Assembly: GCA_045124495.1 (NCBI GenBank) | Contig: JBGVLX010000145.1 | Location: 1 to 38,228, forward strand | Direction of reading: 5' to 3' | Length of the DNA stretch: 38,228 nt | From: RGIG1668 sp045124495 | GTDB taxonomy: Bacteria; Bacillota; Clostridia; Lachnospirales; Lachnospiraceae | In this document: in pieces, positions 1 to 7,558 of the stretch | Layout of the letters: every line of letters starts with the position of its first letter | Position numbering within the stretch: the first letter of the stretch is position 1 | Notes under the pieces: model-generated | Database searches by the model: none | What the model saw: only the letters and a program-made list of their open reading frames with translations | Told to the model about the DNA's origin: nothing | Program-made: the position numbers and the translations under genes

Positions 1-100
1 ATAAATAAGATCAAAAGGAATCATAGGTGCAGATTTCAAACGCATAAGACAGAATTTACATTCATAGTATAATAAAAAAGTGAATAAAAATGGTGTTATT

Positions 101-1354
101 ATGAAAGCGAAAATTCTGATTGCACGTAGGAAAATAGGAGGTAGTATATTACTGCTCCTATTTTTGTTTTATGCCGGTTCCTGCCATATCAAATGGATGC
201 CGGATACTTTTTCCACGATAGACCAATTGGAGAAAATGGTAACATGGGATGATGATTCCGGAACATTGCCGGAAAATGCTGACTCAGGAGAGGAACCGGC
301 GAATTTATATGCAAAATCAGCCTTATTAATGGACGCGGTTTCTAAAAGAGTATTATTTGAAAAAAATGGATATGAAGTTTTGCCCATGGCAAGTACCACA
401 AAAATAATGACTTGTATTTATGTGTTAGAAAATAGTGATTTGGAACAATTGGTGACCGTTTCCTCTAATGCGTGCAATCAACCGAAAGTAAGGTTGGGAA
501 TGAAAGAAGGGGAGCAGTACATATTAAAGGATTTACTTTATGCACTTATGCTTGAGTCCTATAATGATTGTGCCGTAGCAATTGCAGAGCATGTAAGTGG
601 TGATGTTGAAACTTTTTGTGAGGAAATGACCAATAAGGCGAAGGATATAGGTGCCTATGATACCAACTTTGTAACGCCAAATGGTCTGGATGCGGAAGAA
701 CATTATACGACCGCCTATGACCTTGCCCTGATTACCTGCTATGCATTGAAAAATCCGCAATTTTTAGAAATTGTTAATACGGTGAATTATGATTTTTACG
801 AAAAGACCAAAGGGAATAAAAAAACAGCTTATAACCGGGATGCTTTTTTAACACAATACGAAGGTGCCATAGGGGTAAAAACCGGATATACGTCTATGGC
901 CGGATACTGTTTTGTAGGTGCTGCAATACGGGAGGAAAAGCAGTTGGTTAGTGTGGTATTAGCTTCCGGCTGGCCGCCGAATAAAAGCTATAAATGGGAA
1001 GATACGAAAAAATTGATGAATTACGGATTTACAGAATACCAGACAACAAAGCTGAATCAGGATCAGATTATGTTGCCGCAGATACCGGTGAAAAATAATG
1101 TAAAATCAGAATATATTAATTTATCGATTCGTTTTGAAGAACATTTATTAATAAAGAAAGATGAAAACATTGTATATAAAATAAATCTTCCGGAGGTATT
1201 AAATGCTCCGGTGAAAGAAAAGCAGAAGATTGGCAGTATCAGTATTTATCTTAATTCAGAATATTATAAAGACATTCCTGTATATAGTTCTAATTCAGTG
1301 GAAAAAATGAGTTATAAGGACTGTTGTGAATTGGTTTTTTGTAAATTTATATAA
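101..1354 (+). CDS. D-alanyl-D-alanine carboxypeptidase (peptidase S11, low-molecular-weight PBP)
   Basis: Trims the terminal D-Ala from peptidoglycan pentapeptides outside the membrane. Numbered from the ATG at 101 (417 aa), a hydrophobic export segment lies at about residues 13-26. The S11 catalytic motifs follow in order: STTK (Ser98, Lys101), SYN (153-155) and KTG (260-262). A C-terminal beta-rich domain typical of PBP5/DacF proteins follows. An in-frame GTG at 80 would add seven residues, but neither start has a clear ribosome binding site; 101 is preferred because a TATAAT at 68-73 would start transcription near 80. The C-terminus lacks an obvious amphipathic membrane anchor, so attachment probably relies on the uncleaved N-terminal segment, if the protein is attached at all. 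No sporulation genes adjoin it, so DacF versus DacA type cannot be decided. Family call is secure; start is uncertain. Confidence 0.9.
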   Translation: MKAKILIARRKIGGSILLLLFLFYAGSCHIKWMPDTFSTIDQLEKMVTWDDDSGTLPENADSGEEPANLYAKSALLMDAVSKRVLFEKNGYEVLPMASTTKIMTCIYVLENSDLEQLVTVSSNACNQPKVRLGMKEGEQYILKDLLYALMLESYNDCAVAIAEHVSGDVETFCEEMTNKAKDIGAYDTNFVTPNGLDAEEHYTTAYDLALITCYALKNPQFLEIVNTVNYDFYEKTKGNKKTAYNRDAFLTQYEGAIGVKTGYTSMAGYCFVGAAIREEKQLVSVVLASGWPPNKSYKWEDTKKLMNYGFTEYQTTKLNQDQIMLPQIPVKNNVKSEYINLSIRFEEHLLIKKDENIVYKINLPEVLNAPVKEKQKIGSISIYLNSEYYKDIPVYSSNSVEKMSYKDCCELVFCKFI

Positions 1355-1378
1355 TTTTATTGATGTTTAAGGAGTATT

Positions 1379-1490
1379 ATTAGGAAAATTCTGTATCTTA
1401 TGGAATACAAATGTCTGAGAAGTGCCATTAGTATAATTTTAAATTTTGTAGAATACAAATGCCCAAGTAGTATTATTAGAATAATTATAA
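1379..1490. repeat. Degenerate 48-bp tandem repeat, about 2.3 units
   Basis: Units begin at 1379, 1427 and 1475, each with ATTAG, an exact 48-base spacing. The first two share GAATACAAATG at the same offset (1403 and 1451). The third is cut off after about 16 bases. The repeat fills much of the 307-base gap between the carboxypeptidase gene and the decarboxylase operon. No gene is visible here. Confidence 0.65.
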
Positions 1491-1562
1491 GGCTGGATGA
1501 ATTTCGGTTTCGCAAATTCCATTGGATTTTGTAAAATATATGGAAAAGAATTGTTTTAGCAC

Positions 1563-1591
1563 TTGAAAAAATTGTGAAAAAGAGATAAAAT
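1563..1591 (+). promoter_or_regulatory. Sigma-A promoter of the decarboxylase operon
   Basis: TTGAAA (1563-1568), a 17-base spacer and TAAAAT (1586-1591) give near-consensus spacing and sequence. The predicted transcription start near 1598 leaves a leader of about 64 bases before the first gene. Confidence 0.7.
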
Positions 1592-1608
1592 TAAAATCGG
1601 CATAAATT

Positions 1609-1630
1609 GGTTTTACCTTTTTGTAAAACC
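1609..1630. promoter_or_regulatory. Operator-like palindrome in the leader
   Basis: GGTTTTAC (1609-1616) and GTAAAACC (1623-1630) form a perfect 8-bp inverted repeat around a 6-base pyrimidine loop. It begins about 10 bases after the predicted transcription start and ends about 20 bases before the GGAGG site. The position suits a repressor operator or a leader hairpin. No known regulator motif was recognised. Confidence 0.5.
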
Positions 1631-1661
1631 TTAAAAATTAATAGAATATGGAGGGCTAAAA

Positions 1662-3086
1662 ATGAGCAATTCTATCAAGTTGTCAGCAAGAGAAAGAATA
1701 GCATCTTTACTTGACGACTCAAGCTTTGTTGAAGTTGGAGCTTATGTTACCAGCAGAAGTACAGACTTTAACATGCAGGACAAAGAAAATCCAGCTGATG
1801 GTGTCATTACCGGTTATGGTGTGATTAATGAAAATCTTGTATATGTGTACAGCCAGGATGTAACAGTACTAAACGGTTCTGTGGGAGAAATGCACGCAAA
1901 GAAGATTGCTAAGATTTATGATATGGCAATGAAGGTTGGTGCCCCTGTTGTTGGTTTAGTTGACTGTGCAGGATTAAGATTGCAGGAAGCTACAGATGCG
2001 TTAAATGGTTTTGGTGAAATTTATTTAAAGCAGACTTTGGCATCCGGAGTGATTCCACAAATCACAGCTGTATTTGGTACTTGTGGTGGTGGTTCTGCCA
2101 TCGTTTCTTCTTTGTCTGATTTTACATTTATGGCAAAAGAAGGAGCAAAATTATTTGTAAACAGTCCAAATGCCTTAGACGGAAACAATGAAACCAAGCT
2201 AAATACTGCTGCTGCGACTTACCATAGCGAGCAGACAGGATTAACAGATGGTGTTTTTGATACGGAATTAGAAGTATTAGGACAGATCAGACAGTTAGTA
2301 GATATTTTACCATCTTGCTACGGTGATGAGATTTGTACAGATTGTTTCGATGATGTTAACCGTATCGTTCCTAATGTGGATGGCTTAAAGGAAGATGCGA
2401 AATCCGTACTGATTACCATTGCGGATAATCAGACTTTCGTTGAACTTAAGAAAGACTTTGCCAAGGACATGGTAACAGGATTTATGAAGTTAAATGGAAT
2501 TACAGTTGGATGTGTTGCAAACCAGGTAAACGAAGGTGGTAGTGTTTTAAGTACCAATGGTGCTTTAAAGGCAGCGAAATTTGTTACTTTCTGTGATGCG
2601 TTCCAGATTCCGGTTCTTACTTTAACGAATTGTAAAGGTTTTGCAGCCACTGTGGAAGAAGAAAAGACAGTAGCAGGTGCTGTTGCAAAATTGACTTATG
2701 CATTTGCTAATGCGACGGTACCTAAGGTGAATGTTGTAATTGGGGATGCTTTTGGAACTGCTTATGTTGCTATGAATTCGAAATCTATCGGAGCTGATAT
2801 TGAGTTTGCATGGCCAACTGCAAAGATTGGAACCATGTGTCCTACTATGGCAGCAAAGATTATGTATGCGGATGAAATTGAAAAGGCAGAGGATAAGAAC
2901 GCCTTGATAAAAGAAAAGGCAGCAGAATATGAGACACTTCAGTCTAGCGCCATTGCAGCTGCAAAGAGAGGCTATGTGGATGATGTGATTGAACCGGACG
3001 CAACAAGAAAAAGAGTCATTGCAGCCATGGAAATGTTATTTACAAAAAGAGAGGATCGTCCAAGTAAAAAACATGGTACGGTTTAG
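1662..3086 (+). CDS. Biotin-dependent carboxyltransferase, 12S / MmdA-type alpha subunit
   Basis: Belongs to the acyl-CoA carboxyltransferase (crotonase-fold) family that includes methylmalonyl-CoA decarboxylase alpha and the transcarboxylase 12S subunit. It would move the carboxyl group between an acyl-CoA and biotin in the cytoplasm. Two family landmarks are visible: the glycine-rich oxyanion region FGTCGGGSAIVSS around residues 138-150, and the second-domain stretch GDAFGTAYVAMNSKS followed by FAWPTAKIG. At 474 aa it is shorter than the usual 510-520 aa because the chain begins almost directly at LSARERI, without the customary N-terminal extension. An AGGG/GGAGG ribosome site precedes the ATG. 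It is first in a five-gene operon with biotin carrier and Na+ pump subunits. The acyl-CoA substrate cannot be told from sequence; malonyl-CoA, methylmalonyl-CoA and glutaconyl-CoA are all possible. Confidence 0.85.
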   Translation: MSNSIKLSARERIASLLDDSSFVEVGAYVTSRSTDFNMQDKENPADGVITGYGVINENLVYVYSQDVTVLNGSVGEMHAKKIAKIYDMAMKVGAPVVGLVDCAGLRLQEATDALNGFGEIYLKQTLASGVIPQITAVFGTCGGGSAIVSSLSDFTFMAKEGAKLFVNSPNALDGNNETKLNTAAATYHSEQTGLTDGVFDTELEVLGQIRQLVDILPSCYGDEICTDCFDDVNRIVPNVDGLKEDAKSVLITIADNQTFVELKKDFAKDMVTGFMKLNGITVGCVANQVNEGGSVLSTNGALKAAKFVTFCDAFQIPVLTLTNCKGFAATVEEEKTVAGAVAKLTYAFANATVPKVNVVIGDAFGTAYVAMNSKSIGADIEFAWPTAKIGTMCPTMAAKIMYADEIEKAEDKNALIKEKAAEYETLQSSAIAAAKRGYVDDVIEPDATRKRVIAAMEMLFTKREDRPSKKHGTV

Positions 3087-3101
3087 AATGAGGTGACTAA
3101 C

Positions 3102-3986
3102 ATGAAAACTAAATTAAAGAAGTTATTATTAGTATTATGTATGGTAACCTGTGTGTTTGCTTTTTCCGCTTGTGGACAGAATGATGGAGATGCTTCGGAA
3201 GGATATCAAACCGAAGATTACGCAAAGCTTTGTGCGTATAACGTCACTCAATATCTTATTGATGGTAATTTAACCATTGAACTTGCTAAGCAGAATGAGA
3301 TTTTTGCTGATTCTGTAGAAGATGAGGAAATAGAAGCATTTGTTGAAACCTTCAATAAGTTTATAGAAGAAGTAGATGGCGTGAAATTTGACTCTGAGTC
3401 AGCCACCGCATCGATTTATGAATTGTATACCGCTATATCAAATGGTGAGTTGACAGAAAGTCAGATGATGGCTACTTGTCTGGGAATATATGAAACGACA
3501 GGTTTAAAAACGAAGGAAATTACTTATGGTGATAATCAGAATGTTATTATTTCTTTAGAAGGTAATGAAAGAAATGCAACAGTAGAAGTATCCATAGATA
3601 AAAAAGGAAGGGTTGTAAATATTACACCTACTGCAGAATACACCACCAAGGAAAAGGTTGTGAAAGCTCTTATGAATACCTTGATGGGTATGGGTACGGT
3701 ATTTATTGTACTGATTCTTATTTCTCTCATTATTAAGGCATTTGGCCTTATTCCGCTGATTATGGAAAAGAAAAAGAAAAAAGAAGAGGTACCTGTAGTG
3801 AAAGAAGCGAAGGTGTCGATACCTGTTCCGGCTGTAAAGACGAAACCTTCGGTAACTGCCAATGAAATGGATAACAGTGAATTAGTTGCTGTTATTACAG
3901 CTGCGATTTTAGCATCATCTACCTGTAATGCTACAAGTGCAGACCAGCTGATTGTACGATCTATTAAGAAAGTAAAACGTAAATAG
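3102..3986 (+). CDS. OadG-like gamma subunit with lipoprotein signal and extracytoplasmic domain
   Basis: Likely membrane-anchoring gamma subunit of the Na+-pumping decarboxylase. From the ATG at 3102 (294 aa) it has a lysine-rich n-region, a hydrophobic core and a lipobox FSAC, so it is probably a lipoprotein. An extracytoplasmic domain of roughly 150 residues follows, resembling the DUF3887 type. Then come one transmembrane segment (about residues 195-217, with LMGMGTVFIVLILISLII as in OadG), a lysine cluster and a cytoplasmic tail ending in VAVITAAILA and VRSIKKVKRK, as in OadG tails. A GTG at 3093 is possible, but GAGGTG at 3090-3095 sits six bases before 3102 and makes 3102 the better start. 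Classical OadG is about 80 residues, so the exported N-terminal domain is the notable addition. Confidence 0.8.
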   Translation: MKTKLKKLLLVLCMVTCVFAFSACGQNDGDASEGYQTEDYAKLCAYNVTQYLIDGNLTIELAKQNEIFADSVEDEEIEAFVETFNKFIEEVDGVKFDSESATASIYELYTAISNGELTESQMMATCLGIYETTGLKTKEITYGDNQNVIISLEGNERNATVEVSIDKKGRVVNITPTAEYTTKEKVVKALMNTLMGMGTVFIVLILISLIIKAFGLIPLIMEKKKKKEEVPVVKEAKVSIPVPAVKTKPSVTANEMDNSELVAVITAAILASSTCNATSADQLIVRSIKKVKRK

Positions 3987-4008
3987 TTAGAATTGGAGGA
4001 AATTTATT

Positions 4009-4395
4009 ATGAAGAATTATAGAATTACTGTAAATGGTACTGCTTATGATGTAGCAGTGGAAGAATTAGGACAAGGCGCAGTAGCAGCAGCTCCAGTGGC
4101 AGCGGCACCGGCTCCTGCAACAGCTCCGGTAGCAGCAGCTCCAGCGGCACCAGCAGCACCAAAGGCATCTGGCACAGAAGGAAGTGTTAAAGTAACCGCT
4201 CCAATGCCTGGTAAGATTCTAGGTGTAAAGGCATCTGTAGGACAAGCTGTAAAGAAGGGCGATGTTATCATCGTATTAGAAGCCATGAAGATGGAAAACG
4301 AAGTAGTAGCTCCGGAAGATGGTACTGTAGCCAGCATTAATGTATCTGAAGGTGCCAGCGTTGAAAGTGGCGATGTTTTAGCTACATTGAACTAG
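4009..4395 (+). CDS. Biotin carboxyl carrier protein (1.3S / decarboxylase delta-type)
   Basis: Carries the carboxyl group between carboxyltransferase sites and the membrane pump. The 128-residue chain starts with a short conserved head (about residues 1-20), then an Ala-Pro linker (about 24-52), then a biotinyl domain. The biotinylation motif EAMKMENE places the modified lysine at Lys94, about 34 residues from the C-terminus as in the family. PMPGKI opens the biotinyl fold. A GGAGG site precedes the ATG, and the gene lies 22 bases after the OadG-like gene, clearly in the same operon. No biotin ligase gene is present in the window. Confidence 0.95.
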   Translation: MKNYRITVNGTAYDVAVEELGQGAVAAAPVAAAPAPATAPVAAAPAAPAAPKASGTEGSVKVTAPMPGKILGVKASVGQAVKKGDVIIVLEAMKMENEVVAPEDGTVASINVSEGASVESGDVLATLN

Positions 4396-4442
4396 GATTT
4401 GCTATTGAGTAATCCCAAAAAATTATCGGGAGGAATAAACGA

Positions 4443-5570
4443 ATGGATTACGTTATTGATACGTTAAATAATTTATTAGATCAGACAGCCTTTGCCTCAC
4501 TGTATTGGGGTAATATCGTTATGATCGCTGTTGCATGTATATTTTTATATCTTGCAATCAAAAAAGGATACGAACCATTGCTGTTAGTCCCAATCGCGTT
4601 TGGTATGTTGCTTTCAAATATGTACCCTCCTATTATTGAAGAAGGCGGATTATTACATTTCTTCTTCTTGCTGGATGAGTGGAGTATTTTACCATCACTT
4701 ATTTTTATGGGAGTTGGTGCCATGACTGACTTCGCACCTTTGATTGCAAACCCTAAGAGTTTCTTGCTTGGTGCAGCAGCACAGTTTGGTATTTATACAG
4801 CATATATTTTAGCAATTGCCATGGGATTTAATGATAAGGCAGCGGCAGCCATTTCCATTATCGGTGGTGCAGACGGTCCTACCTCTATTTTCCTTGCAGG
4901 TAAATTAGGACAAACAGGTCTTATGGGCGCCATTGCGGTAGCCGCATATTCTTATATGTCTTTGGTACCTATTATTCAGCCACCAATTATGAAGCTCTTC
5001 ACAACAGAAGAAGAGAGAAAGATTAAGATGGGGCAGTTAAGACCGGTTTCTAAGTTAGAGAAAATCTTATTCCCTATCGTAGTAACTATCGTAGTAGTTA
5101 TGATTTTACCTACCACAGCACCTTTGGTTGGTATGTTGATGTTAGGTAACTTATTTAGAGAATGTGGAGTTGTAAAACAGTTATCTGATACAGCACAGAA
5201 TGCTATGATGTATATCGTTGTAATCTTGCTTGGAACATCTGTTGGTGCGACTACCACGGCACAGGCATTCCTTCGCCTGGATACCTTAAAAATCGTAGTA
5301 TTAGGTTTGGTTGCTTTTGCAGTTGGTACTGCGTCTGGTGTACTATTTGGTAAAGTAATGTGCAAACTTAGTGGTGGAAAAATCAATCCATTGATTGGCT
5401 CAGCAGGTGTATCTGCGGTGCCTATGGCTGCCAGAGTTTCACAAAAGGTTGGTTCTGAAGCTGACCCTACAAACTTTTTATTAATGCATGCAATGGGACC
5501 AAACGTAGCAGGTGTTATCGGTACTGCAGTTGCAGCCGGAACCTTCATGGCTATCTTTGGTGTGAAATAA
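4443..5570 (+). CDS. oadB: Sodium-pumping decarboxylase, beta subunit
   Basis: Integral membrane subunit that decarboxylates carboxybiotin and exports Na+. The 375-residue protein is hydrophobic throughout, with about nine to eleven membrane segments, and carries the family signature GGADGPTSIF in the conserved region holding the Na+-binding aspartate. Other conserved stretches are SYMSLVPIIQPPIMKL with the following EEERKIKM, and GPNVAGVIGTAVAAG at the C-terminus. Length matches OadB/MmdB/GcdB. The ATG at 4443 follows a GGGAGGAAT ribosome site. The gene sits between the biotin carrier and the 5S-type subunit. Beta subunits of oxaloacetate, methylmalonyl-CoA and glutaconyl-CoA decarboxylases are too alike to tell apart by eye. 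Confidence 0.93.
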   Translation: MDYVIDTLNNLLDQTAFASLYWGNIVMIAVACIFLYLAIKKGYEPLLLVPIAFGMLLSNMYPPIIEEGGLLHFFFLLDEWSILPSLIFMGVGAMTDFAPLIANPKSFLLGAAAQFGIYTAYILAIAMGFNDKAAAAISIIGGADGPTSIFLAGKLGQTGLMGAIAVAAYSYMSLVPIIQPPIMKLFTTEEERKIKMGQLRPVSKLEKILFPIVVTIVVVMILPTTAPLVGMLMLGNLFRECGVVKQLSDTAQNAMMYIVVILLGTSVGATTTAQAFLRLDTLKIVVLGLVAFAVGTASGVLFGKVMCKLSGGKINPLIGSAGVSAVPMAARVSQKVGSEADPTNFLLMHAMGPNVAGVIGTAVAAGTFMAIFGVK

Positions 5571-5587
5571 ATTAGGAGGATACGAAA

Positions 5588-7006
5588 ATGGCAGAACAAA
5601 AAACTGTAAAAAGACCAGTTAAAATAATGGAAACTGTATTACGTGATGCACATCAGTCTTTGATTGCTACCAGAATGACCACAGAACAGATGTTACCTAT
5701 CATTGACAAGATGGACAAGGTTGGATATCATGCTGTAGAATGCTGGGGTGGTGCGACATTTGATGCATCCTTACGTTTCTTAAAAGAAGATCCATGGGAA
5801 AGACTTAGAAAAATCCGTGATGGATTTAAAAATACAAAGTTACAGATGTTATTCAGAGGGCAAAACATCTTAGGATATCGTCATTATGCAGATGATGTGG
5901 TAGAATATTTCGTTCAGAAATCCATTGCAAATGGTATTGATATTATCCGTATTTTTGACTGTTTAAATGATATCAGAAATTTAGAGACAGCAGTAAAAGC
6001 TGCAAACAAAGAAAAGGGACATGCTCAGGTTGCTCTTTCTTATACATTAGGTGATGCTTATACTTTGGATTACTGGATGGATATGGCAAAACAAATCGAA
6101 GACATGGGTGCTGATTCTATCTGTATCAAGGATATGGCTGGTCTTTTGGTTCCATATCAGGCTACAGAATTAGTAACGGCATTAAAGTCTGCAACAAAAT
6201 TACCAATCCAGTTACACACACACTACACCAGTGGTGTTGCAGCCATGACTTACCTTAAGGCAGTGGAAGCAGGATGTGATATCATTGATACTGCAATGTC
6301 ACCATTTGCTTTGGGTACCAGCCAGCCGGCGACGGAAGTAATGGCAGAAACTTTCCGTGGAACTGAGTTTGATCCGGGATTTGACCAGAATTTATTAGCT
6401 GAAATTGCAGATTACTTTAGACCTATGCAGGAAGAAGCATTGGCTTCCGGATTATTAAATCCAAAGGTTATGGGTGTTAATATTAAGACTTTATTATATC
6501 AGGTACCGGGTGGTATGTTATCCAACCTTGTTTCCCAGTTAAAAGAGCAGGGAGCAGAAGATAAGTATTACGAAGTGTTAGAGGAAGTGCCAAGAGTTCG
6601 TAAAGACTTTGGTGAACCACCACTTGTTACTCCTTCTAGCCAGATTGTTGGTACACAGGCTGTATTGAACGTTATTATGGGCGAAAGATATAAGATGTGT
6701 ACAAAAGAAAGTAAAGCTTTATTAGCTGGTGAATATGGTCAGACTGTAAAACCATTTAATAAAGAAGTACAAAAGAAAGCAATTGGTGATAAAAAACCAA
6801 TTACCTGTCGTCCTGCAGACTTGTTGGAACCAGAATTAGATAAGATTGAAGCAGAAATGTCTCAATGGAAACAACAGGAAGAAGATGTATTAACTTATGC
6901 ATTATTCCCACAGGTTGCTACGGAATTCTTTAAATATCGTGAAGCTCAGCAAACTAAGGTAGATGCTTCTGTAGCGGATTCGAAGAATAAGGCATACCCT
7001 GTTTAA
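5588..7006 (+). CDS. Oxaloacetate decarboxylase / pyruvate carboxylase 5S-type carboxyltransferase subunit
   Basis: TIM-barrel carboxyltransferase that moves the carboxyl group between oxaloacetate/pyruvate and biotin. Metal and substrate residues of the family are visible: ETVLRDAHQS with Asp20, the carbamylated lysine in IKDMAG (Lys181), and HTH at 210-212. RGQNILGYRHY and PSSQIVGTQAV are further signatures, the latter in the conserved C-terminal PYC/OADA domain. At 472 aa it ends without the biotinyl domain found in full-length OadA of about 590 aa; that domain is the separate protein at 4009-4395. A TAGGAGGATACGAAA ribosome region precedes the ATG, 17 bases after oadB. This subunit makes oxaloacetate the clearest candidate substrate for the complex. 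Confidence 0.92.
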   Translation: MAEQKTVKRPVKIMETVLRDAHQSLIATRMTTEQMLPIIDKMDKVGYHAVECWGGATFDASLRFLKEDPWERLRKIRDGFKNTKLQMLFRGQNILGYRHYADDVVEYFVQKSIANGIDIIRIFDCLNDIRNLETAVKAANKEKGHAQVALSYTLGDAYTLDYWMDMAKQIEDMGADSICIKDMAGLLVPYQATELVTALKSATKLPIQLHTHYTSGVAAMTYLKAVEAGCDIIDTAMSPFALGTSQPATEVMAETFRGTEFDPGFDQNLLAEIADYFRPMQEEALASGLLNPKVMGVNIKTLLYQVPGGMLSNLVSQLKEQGAEDKYYEVLEEVPRVRKDFGEPPLVTPSSQIVGTQAVLNVIMGERYKMCTKESKALLAGEYGQTVKPFNKEVQKKAIGDKKPITCRPADLLEPELDKIEAEMSQWKQQEEDVLTYALFPQVATEFFKYREAQQTKVDASVADSKNKAYPV

Positions 7007-7066
7007 AAAATATTACTGTGATGGAAGGACGAACTATCCTTTGGTTTCCTTGTGTTGTAATATTTT
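7007..7066 (+). promoter_or_regulatory. Long hairpin right after the operon's last stop codon
   Basis: AAAATATTAC (7007-7016) pairs perfectly with GTAATATTTT (7057-7066). A smaller AAGGA/TCCTT stem (7025-7029, 7037-7041) lies inside. It begins at the base after the stop codon and may protect the transcript's 3' end. There is no T-run directly behind it. Confidence 0.5.
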
Positions 7067-7090
7067 AGCCGGAATTATATGCGGCTTTTA
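7067..7090 (+). terminator. Short AGCCG/CGGCT hairpin with T-rich tail
   Basis: AGCCG (7067-7071) and CGGCT (7082-7086) enclose a 10-base loop and are followed by TTTTA. It could be a weak terminator and lies directly next to the preceding long hairpin. Confidence 0.4.
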
Positions 7091-7091
7091 T

Positions 7092-7139
7092 CAGAGAAAT
7101 ATAATTTACAGTTTTTTATGTAAATACTATATTTCTCTG
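7092..7139. promoter_or_regulatory. Perfect 12-bp inverted repeat
   Basis: CAGAGAAATATA (7092-7103) pairs with TATATTTCTCTG (7128-7139). An inner ATTTAC/GTAAAT stem (7104-7109, 7120-7125) extends the hairpin, with a two-base bulge at 7126-7127. Its role is unknown. Confidence 0.5.
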
Positions 7140-7156
7140 GTTTGAGAGGATAAAGG

Positions 7157-7195
7157 AAAGAATTTTTTGTTTTGACAAAAAATTCTTTCTTTTTT
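7157..7195 (+). terminator. Rho-independent terminator of the decarboxylase operon
   Basis: A 14-bp perfect stem (7157-7170 with 7175-7188) and a four-base TTTG loop are followed by CTTTTTT. The stem is AT-rich but long, and it is the best terminator candidate behind the operon. Confidence 0.7.
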
Positions 7196-7201
7196 ATGTG
7201 T

Positions 7202-7433
7202 AGGAAAAGTATTTTATGTATTAGTGTGTGAGGAAAATGCTTTTATGTATTAGTGTGTGAGGAAAATACTTTTATGTATTAGTGTGTGAGGAAAATACTT
7301 TTATGTATTAGTGTGTGAGGAAAATGCTTTTATGTATTAGTGTGTGAGGAAAATGCTTTTATGTATTAGTGTGTGAGGAAAATACTTTTTTGTATTTTTA
7401 TGTGCGGGAAAGTATTTTCTATATTTGGTGTTT
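7202..7433. repeat. 29-bp tandem array, eight units
   Basis: Units begin at 7202, 7231, 7260, 7289, 7318, 7347, 7376 and 7405, exactly 29 bases apart. The central units are nearly identical, with AGGAAAAT, then GC or AC, then TTTTATGTATTAGTGTGTG. The first unit has AGT in place of the variable pair, and the last two have decayed. The units abut with no spacers. The array fills the gap between the operon terminator and the phosphodiesterase gene; no reading frame of note crosses it. Confidence 0.9.
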
Positions 7434-7558
7434 GAATTGTTAATATAGACAAGAAATAAACTATATTTTGTGTAGAATTAGGATTGAAAATTAACAAAAA
7501 AAGCGTTAAAATAAAAATAATCATAGGCATTTTAACCAATATAATAGGAGGTGTGAAA

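Noticed and set aside
1598..1661. Riboswitch in the decarboxylase leader
   Set aside because: The leader is only about 64 bases with one 8-bp hairpin; no known riboswitch core is visible.
4976..5599. 207-codon reverse frame across oadB
   Set aside because: Shadow of the hydrophobic oadB gene; no ribosome site and codon choice forced by the opposite strand.
7202..7433. CRISPR array with 29-base repeats
   Set aside because: The units abut directly; there are no variable spacers and no cas genes in the window.
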